Assembly (NCBI GenBank): GCA_016868815.1
Contig: VGFQ01000001.1
Coordinates: 248,001 to 312,000, forward strand
DNA: 64,000 nucleotides
DNA from: Bacteroidota bacterium
GTDB taxonomy: Bacteria > Bacteroidota > Bacteroidia > Chitinophagales > Chitinophagaceae
Reading direction: 5' to 3'
Position 1 is the stretch's first letter, and every line of letters begins with the position of its first letter. The notes under the pieces are model-generated. The model had not been told where the DNA came from. It did not search any database and saw nothing but the letters and a program-made list of their open reading frames with translations. This document shows positions 54,725 through 62,620 of the stretch, one piece after another. The position numbers and the translations under genes were made by a program.

Positions 54725-55083
54725 GGGATGCGGTTCTAATGAATCTACAGGATGGACGTTGCGAGCTTTTTATTGAAACGAGGTCGGTCGGCGAAAATAT
54801 CTTGATGATGTAATCCTTCAGCACCCTAAATATCAACACGCTGTGGAAAAGCGAAAGAACTGTGATAAGGTCGATGTTTCCTGTTTTTCCACATGGATTG
54901 TATGGATTTTTTTTTGGGGGGATAGTAGAAAAGTGATATTCAGAAAAAAACGAATAAATCTTCTGATGTAAGCAAAGCACTAAACTACCAAAATTTGGAT
55001 AGATCCTGGTTAGTGACTTTTACGAGTTTTCCATCTTCAATTGAAGAATATTCTGCACTTTTGTGAACAATTGCATATATCTG
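54725..55083. other. AT-rich divergent intergenic region (nrdJ / GGGP synthase)
   Basis: These 359 bases have no supported gene. They contain a T9G6 homopolymer pair (54907-54921), a TTTTCCACA/TGTGGAAAA inverted pair (54842-54893), and near the GGGP synthase start a CACTTTTG near-match to the -7 box (55056-55063). I saw no riboswitch-like conserved core and no tRNA. Confidence 0.5.
54842..54893. promoter_or_regulatory. Inverted DnaA-box-like pair upstream of nrdJ
   Basis: TGTGGAAAA (54842-54850) and its exact reverse complement TTTTCCACA (54885-54893) are separated by 34 bases; between them is TGTGATAAG (54861-54869). Each 9-mer differs from the DnaA box TTATCCACA at one position. The pair could bind DnaA near the nrdJ promoter, as known for nrd genes in E. 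coli, or another dimeric regulator, or fold as a hairpin. Confidence 0.4.
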
Positions 55084-55842
55084 ATGCATACTGGCATTCA
55101 TGCCTCATTCACAGAGCGAAAGGCCATCGGCCAAAAGTCATTTGCTGTCCTGGTAGACCCGGATAAAATTAACGTGCAAGGCATCGACCGGCTCTGCGGA
55201 CTAGCCGTAGAGGCGCAGGTTGACTACATCTTGGTCGGCGGCAGCCTGGTCGTCACCAATCACTTGGATATAGTGGTCAGCCAGTTCAAGCAGGCATGTC
55301 CCATCCCCGTCATCCTTTTCCCCGGCAGTCCCTCGCAGCTCACCCGCTATGCTGACGCGCTGCTATACCTCTCGCTGATCTCAGGCCGCAATGCAGAGCT
55401 CTTGATCGGCCAGCATGTGATTTCAGCGCCTGCCGTCCGGCAGTGCGGCCTAGAGATCATCTCTACCGGCTATATGGTGGTAGACGGCGGCGCCCCCACG
55501 ACAGTCTCTTACATCAGCAATGCCAACCCCATCCCAGCCGACAAAAATGAAATCGCTGTCTGCACTGCCATGGCAGGCGAGATGCTGGGGATGAAGGCCA
55601 TCTACATGGATGCCGGCAGTGGGGCCCGCCGACCCATCCATGAAGAAATGATTGCAGCCGTGGCTGAGCATGTCAGCATACCCCTGATCGCAGGGGGCGG
55701 CATCACAGACCCCGGGAAGGCCGAGCGCAACTGCCGCGCCGGAGCCGATATCATCGTCGTAGGCAACGCCATAGAGAAAGATGCCTCCCTCATCCGAGAG
55801 ATGAGTGCTGCCGTACATGGCAGCTTCGAAGTCGCCCACTGA
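55084..55842 (+). CDS. Geranylgeranylglyceryl phosphate synthase family protein
   Basis: The 252-residue TIM-barrel prenyltransferase of the GGGPS/PcrB family joins a prenyl diphosphate to sn-glycerol 1-phosphate. LVDPDK (near 25-30), YILVGGS, ILFPGSPSQL, IYMDAGSGA and IAGGGIT are the conserved blocks. The family is archaeal in origin but is also found in Bacteroidota, where enzyme activity has been shown for some members. The ATG at 55084 gives the usual length; a GTG 21 bases upstream overlaps a promoter-like TTTG. Confidence 0.9.
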   Translation: MHTGIHASFTERKAIGQKSFAVLVDPDKINVQGIDRLCGLAVEAQVDYILVGGSLVVTNHLDIVVSQFKQACPIPVILFPGSPSQLTRYADALLYLSLISGRNAELLIGQHVISAPAVRQCGLEIISTGYMVVDGGAPTTVSYISNANPIPADKNEIAVCTAMAGEMLGMKAIYMDAGSGARRPIHEEMIAAVAEHVSIPLIAGGGITDPGKAERNCRAGADIIVVGNAIEKDASLIREMSAAVHGSFEVAH

Positions 55843-55857
55843 ACCATCCTGCCGGGA

Positions 55858-57126
55858 TCATCGCTTAGGTATCCGCCTAGGCGTCCGCAGCCCACCTACA
55901 ATGCCCTGGCTCGACAACGCAATCGCCCGGATAATCCTAGTCATGTTCGCTATGTCGAGCGTCTCCACCTCGTCGTCCACTGTATGGTAGTATTTCTCAC
56001 CGTCCATCTTAGACGTAGAGACGGTATGAGCAGGCACACCGAGGGCAGCCAGGGTGGCGTTGTCGGAACGATAAAACAAGTTCTGCGAAGGGTATGGGTC
56101 GGGATGAAACACAAAGCCACTGCCTTGCAGCGACTCCTGCAGAAGACTGCCAAAATCACTCCTCTCATACCCCGTGATGAAAGCACTGTTAGCACCCCAT
56201 TTGCTCTCTGTGCCGATCATCTCTATGTTGAACATAGCGACGACGCTGTCGGGATTCAGCTGTCTGGAGAAATAGCGCGAACCATAGCCGCCGGACTCCT
56301 CTGCCGTGAACGCAGCAAAGACAAGGGTGCGCTCAGGGGCAGGCATGCGCCCAAAATATCGCGCTAGATGGATGACGGCGGTAGTCCCGGATGCATCGTC
56401 ATTCGCACCGTTGTAGACAGAGTCCTGCCCGACAGCCTTCCCGATGCCCAGATGATCGTAATGCGCAGAGAAAAGGACTTTCTCCCCTGCCCGGGACCTT
56501 CCGGGAATCATACCCACCACGTTTGCATAGCGAGATCTGGCAATGCGCGCTGAGCCTTGCACTTTATAATAGCAGACCGGCTCAGCCACCAAGACGACCA
56601 TCACGGAGCCTTTCCCCATCCGTTGCATGCGCATATTTCGCATGCGTGATAGCGCCTTTCGATGCGAGGTGTCTACGACAACCAGCAGGTCCTTGTCGGA
56701 TTGCAACCACGACTGGAGCATCTGCACCGCATTGGAAAGACGGTCCAGATATACCGTCTCAGCGCCTTCATCATCCCATGCGAGCGTCTCCTTGCCAGGA
56801 AATGCTAAGAAGTCGGCCGCTGCCAGCGGCTTCCCATTGATGACGACAGCCATATCCAGCACAGTGGCAGATAAGGTCTCAAAACACTGCCAGTAGCCAT
56901 CAGTGGCACCGGGCAGCGGCTGGAGGCCTGCCTTACCGAAAGACCGGGCGATATATGCAGCCGCCTTGTCTATGCCTGCCGTCCCAGGCCTGCGCCCCTG
57001 CATATCATCGGATGCCAGCACAGTCAATGTCTTTTTGACGGGGGCATCCCGAATCAAGCGGTCCAGTGGCTGTGCGCCGAGCTGTAAGCAAGCCATCAGA
57101 CAGAGGAACATGAAGGGCATCCTCAT
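55858..57126 (-). CDS. Exported M28-family zinc peptidase
   Basis: The 422-residue protein has a signal peptide (MRMPFMFLCLMACLQLGAQ). The zinc ligands and catalytic residues of M28 aminopeptidases are visible in SAHYDHLG, NGANDDASG, FTAEESGGYGS, NIEMIG and YYHTVDDEVE. A PA-type insert region lies between about 110 and 200. It probably trims peptides outside the inner membrane. It is convergent with the GGGP synthase gene and divergent from the arginine operon. Confidence 0.9.
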   Translation of the reverse strand: MRMPFMFLCLMACLQLGAQPLDRLIRDAPVKKTLTVLASDDMQGRRPGTAGIDKAAAYIARSFGKAGLQPLPGATDGYWQCFETLSATVLDMAVVINGKPLAAADFLAFPGKETLAWDDEGAETVYLDRLSNAVQMLQSWLQSDKDLLVVVDTSHRKALSRMRNMRMQRMGKGSVMVVLVAEPVCYYKVQGSARIARSRYANVVGMIPGRSRAGEKVLFSAHYDHLGIGKAVGQDSVYNGANDDASGTTAVIHLARYFGRMPAPERTLVFAAFTAEESGGYGSRYFSRQLNPDSVVAMFNIEMIGTESKWGANSAFITGYERSDFGSLLQESLQGSGFVFHPDPYPSQNLFYRSDNATLAALGVPAHTVSTSKMDGEKYYHTVDDEVETLDIANMTRIIRAIALSSQGIVGGLRTPRRIPKR

Positions 57127-57546
57127 GGGTCTATTTTCGGGAAAGTTACATCAGCATTGGATTTGATGCAGCGAACAATCGGCGGACCATAGCAAACAAA
57201 TAAGGGCCCTCGCCGCAGCCAGCATCAAAAAAATTGGGAACCAAATTCAAAAAATTGATTTTCTTTGTATATGTTTTGATTCACTTCAGCTGTCATGTCC
57301 TACACAATGAAAAAAAACCTGGTCATAACGACCGCAGCCGTCCCTCTACAGGATGAGAAAATGCGTTGGGTTTTTCCAGTCCGCCCCAAGACTGTTTTTA
57401 CAGAACGCGCCCATCCCTATAGGGTGCGACGTTGATACCATTATCATCATAGGATTCGCTCGGTGAGCGGGACTATGCCCCGCCCAGTGCGGCATCATTC
57501 TCACAAGCCATTCGGCCATTTTTTCAAAATTTACCACGCAACGCAT
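57127..57546 (+). promoter_or_regulatory. Leader region of the arginine operon
   Basis: This 420-base gap is not empty. A near-consensus -7 box TATGTTTT (57270-57277) precedes a 46-codon frame at 57295. After its stop come a CGCTC-GGT-GAGCG hairpin (57457-57469), a CCGC/GCGG hairpin closed by ATG/CAT (57475-57495) and a weak GCC-ATTC-GGC stem with six T bases (57507-57524), 22 bases before the GNAT start. A perfect CCCTATAGGG palindrome is at 57414-57423. The order resembles an attenuator, though the last stem is short. Confidence 0.4.
57295..57435 (+). CDS. Candidate 46-residue leader peptide with arginine-rich end
   Basis: The ATG-started frame encodes 46 residues, six of them Arg, and ends PYRVRR before TGA. 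The final Arg codons are AGG, CGA and CGT, rather than the CGC common in this genome. It has no family match that I recognise. Position (upstream of arginine genes) and arginine at the very end fit a translation-sensing leader, but the frame could be chance. Confidence 0.35.
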   Translation: MSYTMKKNLVITTAAVPLQDEKMRWVFPVRPKTVFTERAHPYRVRR

Positions 57547-58257
57547 ATGGACAACAAGGGACAAACATTCAAGGTCCTCGTCGCAGACGTTACCCACCTC
57601 CACTTCGCAGAAACCATTTGCCAGGAGATGGAAGAATCAGCTAAAGCCCGTGGCACCGGGATTGCCAAGCGCAGCCCACAATACATCTGCGACAAGATCA
57701 AAGAAGGCAAAGCAGTAATCGCCCTGACGCACGCGGAGCAATGGGCAGGCTTCTGCTATATCGAAACATGGAGCCATGGAGAGTATGTAGCCAATTCAGG
57801 ACTGATAGTCGCACCCGCCTTTCGAAAAAGCGGCCTCGCCCGACAAATAAAAAAACGCATCTTCGAACTCAGCCGGGAGAAATACCCCGAGGCGAAGATC
57901 TTCGGCCTCACCACCGGACTGGCCGTGATGAAGATCAACTCAGAGCTAGGTTATGAGCCCGTCACCTATTCGGAACTCACCAGAGACGAGGCCTTCTGGG
58001 CAGGCTGCAAGAGCTGCGTGAACTACGACATCCTCTTGAGCAAAGAGCGAAAAAATTGCTTTTGCACCGCCATGCTTTACGATCCCCAAGACCACTATGA
58101 ACCCGAAGAGACACAACAGTTCTTCGAACAAAAAACAAAAGGACTGGAACGGCTGGTCAACATCAAACGATGGAAACTGCTCAAACCATTCCTCCGAAAG
58201 GACAAGGAAGGAAAGACGTTGAAGTCGTTTTTCAGTCTCCCATTCTTTCACCAGTAA
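57547..58257 (+). CDS. GNAT acyltransferase at the head of the arginine operon
   Basis: The 236-residue protein has a GNAT domain in residues 5-165 (GLIVAPAFRKSGLARQIKKRIF is the acyl-CoA-binding motif) and a C-terminal extension with clustered cysteines (CKSCVNYDIL, CFCTAML). It begins MDNKGQTFKVLVADVTHLHF and has GTGIAKRSPQYI. Homologues occur in the arginine clusters of Bacteroidota. These lack classical ArgA and ArgJ, so it is a candidate glutamate N-acyl (perhaps N-succinyl) transferase. It is followed by argG after 15 bases. The longer in-frame extension from 57463 covers the hairpin leader and is not favoured. Confidence 0.8.
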   Translation: MDNKGQTFKVLVADVTHLHFAETICQEMEESAKARGTGIAKRSPQYICDKIKEGKAVIALTHAEQWAGFCYIETWSHGEYVANSGLIVAPAFRKSGLARQIKKRIFELSREKYPEAKIFGLTTGLAVMKINSELGYEPVTYSELTRDEAFWAGCKSCVNYDILLSKERKNCFCTAMLYDPQDHYEPEETQQFFEQKTKGLERLVNIKRWKLLKPFLRKDKEGKTLKSFFSLPFFHQ

Positions 58258-58272
58258 CCCACCCTCAGGACA

Positions 58273-59472
58273 ATGGCCCGAAAAATTGTGCTCGGATTCA
58301 GCGGAGGACTCGATACCTCCTACTGCGTGAAATATCTCACCGAAGAGAGAGGCTTCGAAGTCCATAGCATCATCGTTGATACCGGCGGCTTCACCGCTCA
58401 GGAATTGGACGCCATTGCTGCGCATGCCCACCGGCTGGGTGTAGCCTCCCATACCAGCGTCAATGCCGTCAAAGACTACTACGAAAAAATCATCCGATAT
58501 CTAGTCTTTGGCAACGTTCTCAAGAATAACACCTACCCATTGAGCGTAAGCGCAGAAAGGCTGGTACAAGCCCTGTACATAGCCGACCATGTAGAAAAGA
58601 TTGGAGCAGACGCCGTAGCACATGGCAGCACCGGCGCCGGCAACGATCAGGTACGGTTCGACATGGTCTTCCATATCCGCATCCCTGGTGTGGAAATCCT
58701 CACCCCCATCCGAGACCTCCGGCTCAGCCGGGAGGAAGAAATCACCTACCTGAAGTCCAAAGGCGTTGACATGAATGCCGAAAAGACCCAATACTCCATC
58801 AATAAGGGCCTCTGGGGCACCAGCGTGGGCGGGAAAGAAACACTCTCCTCCAAAGGCATACTACCCGAAGAAGCATGGCCAACCCAAGTCAGTCGCACCG
58901 GGCAAGAAGAGATAGTACTGCAATTCGAAAATGGTGAGCTCCTTGGCATCAATGGCCAGCAGTTCAGCCACCCGACAGAAGCCATCGGCCACCTGCAAGC
59001 CATCGCAGGGCCCTATGGCATCGGCCGTGACATCCACGTCGGAGATACCATTATCGGCATCAAAGGCCGTGTAGGTTTCGAAGCAGCTGCACCCATGGTC
59101 ATCCTCAAAGCACACCACGCCCTGGAAAAGCATGTGCTCACCAAATGGCAGCTGCAATGGAAAGACAGCTTGGCGCAGTTCTATGGAAACTGGTTGCATG
59201 AGGGCCAGATACTAGACCCTGTCATGCGCGACATCGAAGCCTTCCTACGGCACACACAACGCTTTGTCACAGGAAAAGTCTACGTCACCCTCCTGCCCTA
59301 TCGCTTCCAGGTCACCGGCATCGAGTCGGACCACGACCTGATGAGCAGCCGCTTCGGCAAATACGGAGAAATGAATACCGGCTTCACCGGAGAGGATGTC
59401 CGGGGCTTCAGCCGCATCTTCGGCAACCAGACCTCCATCTGGCACGCCGTCAACCATACACCCGGACAATAG
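58273..59472 (+). CDS. argG: Argininosuccinate synthase
   Basis: The 399-residue enzyme joins citrulline and aspartate with ATP. The P-loop FSGGLDTS lies near 9-16, followed by STGAGNDQVRF and the citrulline/aspartate-binding segments. Length is normal. It is second in the arginine operon, with argC starting 7 bases after its stop. No argH is in the window. Confidence 0.95.
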   Translation: MARKIVLGFSGGLDTSYCVKYLTEERGFEVHSIIVDTGGFTAQELDAIAAHAHRLGVASHTSVNAVKDYYEKIIRYLVFGNVLKNNTYPLSVSAERLVQALYIADHVEKIGADAVAHGSTGAGNDQVRFDMVFHIRIPGVEILTPIRDLRLSREEEITYLKSKGVDMNAEKTQYSINKGLWGTSVGGKETLSSKGILPEEAWPTQVSRTGQEEIVLQFENGELLGINGQQFSHPTEAIGHLQAIAGPYGIGRDIHVGDTIIGIKGRVGFEAAAPMVILKAHHALEKHVLTKWQLQWKDSLAQFYGNWLHEGQILDPVMRDIEAFLRHTQRFVTGKVYVTLLPYRFQVTGIESDHDLMSSRFGKYGEMNTGFTGEDVRGFSRIFGNQTSIWHAVNHTPGQ

Positions 59473-59479
59473 ACAGCCC

Positions 59480-60460
59480 ATGGAGAAAATTACCGCAGGC
59501 ATCGTCGGTGCTGCCGGATACACAGGAGGCGAACTCATCCGCATCCTCCTACACCATCCCTCCGTCCACATCGCCTTTGCCCTCAGCAATAGCCAGGCAG
59601 GACAGCCCATCCACCGCGTGCACCAAGACCTGCTCGGACAGACAACATTGTCCTTCGCCACCCTGCCCTCCGGCAAGCCGGATGTGCTGTTCCTGTGCAT
59701 GGGCCATGGCGACTCCAGACAGTACCTGGAAACCCATGAACTAGCCGTCCATACCCACATCATTGACCTCTCCCAAGACTTTCGGCTGCCAGGTACCCAT
59801 ATACTGGGTAATAAGCATTTTGTCTACGGGCTACCCGAACTCAACCGGGAAGAAATACAATCAGCGGACCACATCGCCAATCCTGGCTGCTTTGCCACCG
59901 CCATACAGCTGGGCCTGTTGCCCCTCGCCAAAGCAGGACTCCTTAACCCCGTCTGTACCACCGGGATCACCGGCTCCACCGGCGCCGGACAGTCGCTGAG
60001 CCCTACCTCCCACTTCAGCTGGCGGGCTGAGAACATCAGCGCCTACAAAACCCTCGAACACCAACACATCGCAGAGATCTGCGCCAGCCTCCACAAGCTT
60101 CAGCCAGACAGCCAGACAGCCGTGCACTTCATCCCCTGGAGAGGCAACTTCACAAGGGGCATCTTTGTCAGCAGTCAGCTCGATTGTCGGCTTTCGCTGG
60201 AAGAAGTACAAGACCTCTACGACGACTACTACGCCACCCATCCCTTCACCCATACGACCCAAGAGACGTTGTTTCTCAAACAAGCCGTCAACACCAACCA
60301 ATGCCTGTTACAACTGGAGAAGTCCGGCGATAGGCTGGTGGTACACGCCGTCATCGACAACTTGCTCAAAGGAGCATCTGGACAGGCCGTACAAAACATG
60401 AACTTGCTCTTCGGACTGGAAGAAACCGCCGGTCTGCTCCTCAAAGGGAGCTATTTCTGA
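59480..60460 (+). CDS. argC: N-acyl-gamma-glutamyl-phosphate reductase
   Basis: The 326-residue NADPH-dependent reductase has GAAGYTGGEL (10-19), the catalytic cysteine in NPGCFATA (Cys137) and HFSWRAENISAYKTLEH. It makes the N-acylglutamate semialdehyde. The ATG at 59480 gives MEKITAGIVG; an upstream open frame lies inside argG. The acyl group is probably succinyl, judged from the carbamoyltransferase. Confidence 0.94.
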   Translation: MEKITAGIVGAAGYTGGELIRILLHHPSVHIAFALSNSQAGQPIHRVHQDLLGQTTLSFATLPSGKPDVLFLCMGHGDSRQYLETHELAVHTHIIDLSQDFRLPGTHILGNKHFVYGLPELNREEIQSADHIANPGCFATAIQLGLLPLAKAGLLNPVCTTGITGSTGAGQSLSPTSHFSWRAENISAYKTLEHQHIAEICASLHKLQPDSQTAVHFIPWRGNFTRGIFVSSQLDCRLSLEEVQDLYDDYYATHPFTHTTQETLFLKQAVNTNQCLLQLEKSGDRLVVHAVIDNLLKGASGQAVQNMNLLFGLEETAGLLLKGSYF

Positions 60461-60485
60461 ACCATCCTTATATCTGGCAAGCCAC

Positions 60486-61646
60486 ATGAAACTCTTCGAC
60501 GTATATCCCCATCACAACATTGCCATCGAAAGGGCCCTGGGGTCTTCTTTGTGGGACGAAAAGGGTAGAGAATACCTCGACATGTACGGAGGCCACGCCG
60601 TCATCAGCATCGGCCATACCCACCCACACTATGTGCAGCGGATCACAGCACAACTCTCCAGCTTCGGGTTCTACAGCAACTCCGTCCACATCCGCATCCA
60701 GGAAGAACTGGCAGGACGCTTGGGAGAGGTCTCCGGCAGGCCCGACTACCAACTCTTCCTCTGCAACTCCGGCGCAGAAGCCAATGAAAACGCCCTCAAA
60801 CTGGCCTCCTTTCATACCGGCAGGAAACAGATCATAGCCTTTCGCAGGAGCTTCCATGGCCGCACCTCTCTGGCCGTCGCCGCCACCGATAACCCCACAA
60901 TCCTGGCACCCGTCAACCAAACCGACCACATCACCTTCCTACCCTTCAACGATGACGCCGCATTGGAAGCTTGCTTCCAAGCAAACGGCGACCAGATCGC
61001 TGCCGTTATCATTGAAGGCATTCAGGGCGTAGGCGGCATCCACGTCGCCGAAGACACCTTCCTCCAACACATCCGCAGGCTCTGCAACCACTATGGAGCT
61101 CTCTATATAGCAGATGCCGTGCAGTGCGGCTACGGCCGTAGCGGGCGCTTCTTCAGCCACGACTTCGCCGGCGTGCCCGCAGACATTTACTCCGTAGCCA
61201 AAGGCATGGGAAATGGATTCCCCATCGGCGGCATCCTAATCGCTCCGCATATCCAGGCCAGACACTCCATGCTAGGAACCACCTTCGGGGGCAACCCCCT
61301 GGCCTGCGCTGCTGCCCTGGCGGTGCTGGAAGTCATGCAAAGAGAAGCACTCATGGACAATGCCGCCAAGATGGGCAGCTTCCTCCAAGATGGCATCCAC
61401 CAGCTCCAGGTTATGCAGCAGGTAAGGGGTCGGGGACTGATGATCGGATTCGACCCGCCGCCATCCCTCAAAGACCTGCGGAGAAACCTGCTCTTCCAAC
61501 ACCACATCTTTACGGGGGAGGCCAAGCCATCCGTCGTCCGGCTACTGCCGTCCCTAGCCCTCAGCATGGCCCATGCCAACCGCTTCCTGGAAGCACTCAG
61601 AGCCGAGGCCAGCAAGGCGGCAGACCCTTCAAACACGACCACATGA
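60486..61646 (+). CDS. argD: N-acylornithine aminotransferase
   Basis: The 386-residue class III PLP aminotransferase makes N-acylornithine. The PLP lysine is Lys239 in SVAKGMGNGFPIGG, and SGAEANENALKLA and FHGRTSLAV are present. The cofactor-binding aspartate (Asp210) is followed by Ala211, where the class usually has Glu (D-E-x-Q); the effect is unknown. Its TGA overlaps the argF' ATG in ATGA. Confidence 0.93.
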   Translation: MKLFDVYPHHNIAIERALGSSLWDEKGREYLDMYGGHAVISIGHTHPHYVQRITAQLSSFGFYSNSVHIRIQEELAGRLGEVSGRPDYQLFLCNSGAEANENALKLASFHTGRKQIIAFRRSFHGRTSLAVAATDNPTILAPVNQTDHITFLPFNDDAALEACFQANGDQIAAVIIEGIQGVGGIHVAEDTFLQHIRRLCNHYGALYIADAVQCGYGRSGRFFSHDFAGVPADIYSVAKGMGNGFPIGGILIAPHIQARHSMLGTTFGGNPLACAAALAVLEVMQREALMDNAAKMGSFLQDGIHQLQVMQQVRGRGLMIGFDPPPSLKDLRRNLLFQHHIFTGEAKPSVVRLLPSLALSMAHANRFLEALRAEASKAADPSNTTT

Positions 61647-62620
61647 GACATTTCACCTCCGTCGGAGATGTGAGCGACATCAACGCCCTGGTAACCCGGG
61701 CCCTGGCCTTCAAAAAAGACCCCTGGTCGAAGCGGGAACTGGGGCAGCGCCGACGCATCGGCTGCCTTTTCCTCAACCCCAGCATGCGCACCCGGCTGAG
61801 TACCCAGGTAGCCGCACAGCATCTGGGCATGGAATCCATCCTCTTTAACGTCGGCAGCGAAGGCTGGTCCCTTGAATTCGAAGATGAAGCCATCATGAGC
61901 GGCAGCACCGTCGAACATGTCCGTGATGCAGCACCTGTCATGGCCAACTACTTCGATATCCTCGCTTTGCGCACTTTTCCCAGCCTGCAAAACCTCAAAG
62001 ACGACTACAGCGAGCTGGTTATCCGGCAGTTCATCCGCTTCGCCGGCATCCCCGTCGTCAGCCTCGAAAGTGCTACACTACACCCGCTGCAAAGCCTCAC
62101 AGACCTCATCACCATACGGGAATGCATCGAAGCAAACCCGGCCCTCCAGACCCGCAAACCCAAAGTGGTACTCACCTGGGCCCCCCACGTGAAACCCCTG
62201 CCACAATGCGTGGCCAACAGCTTCTCCCAGTGGGTGAACGCGTGGGGAGGCGCCGACTTCGTCATCACACACCCCGAAGACTACGAGCTGGATCAACGCT
62301 TCACCCAAGATGCCCGCCTAACGCATAGACAGGTTGAAGCCCTGCAAGATGCAGACTTCGTCTATGTCAAAAACTGGAGTACCTACCGCGACTATGGCAA
62401 GATCTACTGCAATGACCCCGGATGGATGCTCACCCACGAAAAACTCCAGGTGACAAGACAGGCCAAGGTCATGCACTGCCTGCCCGTTCGACGCAATGTG
62501 GAGCTGAGCGATGAAGTGCTAGATGGCCCCCACAGCCTCGTCACCCGCCAGGCAGCCAACCGCGTATGGGCAGCCCAGGCAGTGCTCGCAGAAATCCTGG
62601 AAAACCTGCAACACCCATGA
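61643..62620 (+). CDS. argF': N-succinylornithine carbamoyltransferase (SOTCase)
   Basis: The 325-residue transcarbamylase has a carbamoyl-phosphate loop SMRTRLST (47-54) and HPLQSLTDL and HCLPVRRN segments. It has the acylornithine-specific insert pattern rather than that of ordinary OTCases. Val90 in MSGSTVEH aligns with Pro90 of the Bacteroides fragilis SOTCase and Glu92 of the Xanthomonas acetylornithine enzyme. Published mutants show that Val, Pro, Ser or Ala at this position gives succinylornithine use. It overlaps argD and argB by 4 bases each. Confidence 0.9.
   Translation: MRHFTSVGDVSDINALVTRALAFKKDPWSKRELGQRRRIGCLFLNPSMRTRLSTQVAAQHLGMESILFNVGSEGWSLEFEDEAIMSGSTVEHVRDAAPVMANYFDILALRTFPSLQNLKDDYSELVIRQFIRFAGIPVVSLESATLHPLQSLTDLITIRECIEANPALQTRKPKVVLTWAPHVKPLPQCVANSFSQWVNAWGGADFVITHPEDYELDQRFTQDARLTHRQVEALQDADFVYVKNWSTYRDYGKIYCNDPGWMLTHEKLQVTRQAKVMHCLPVRRNVELSDEVLDGPHSLVTRQAANRVWAAQAVLAEILENLQHP

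Noticed and set aside
54842..54893. Chromosomal replication origin
   Set aside because: Only two or three imperfect boxes, no clustered unwinding element and no dnaA or dnaN nearby.
54725..55083. Possible cobalamin riboswitch upstream of nrdJ
   Set aside because: I could not find the B12-box core or the paired arms expected, on either strand.
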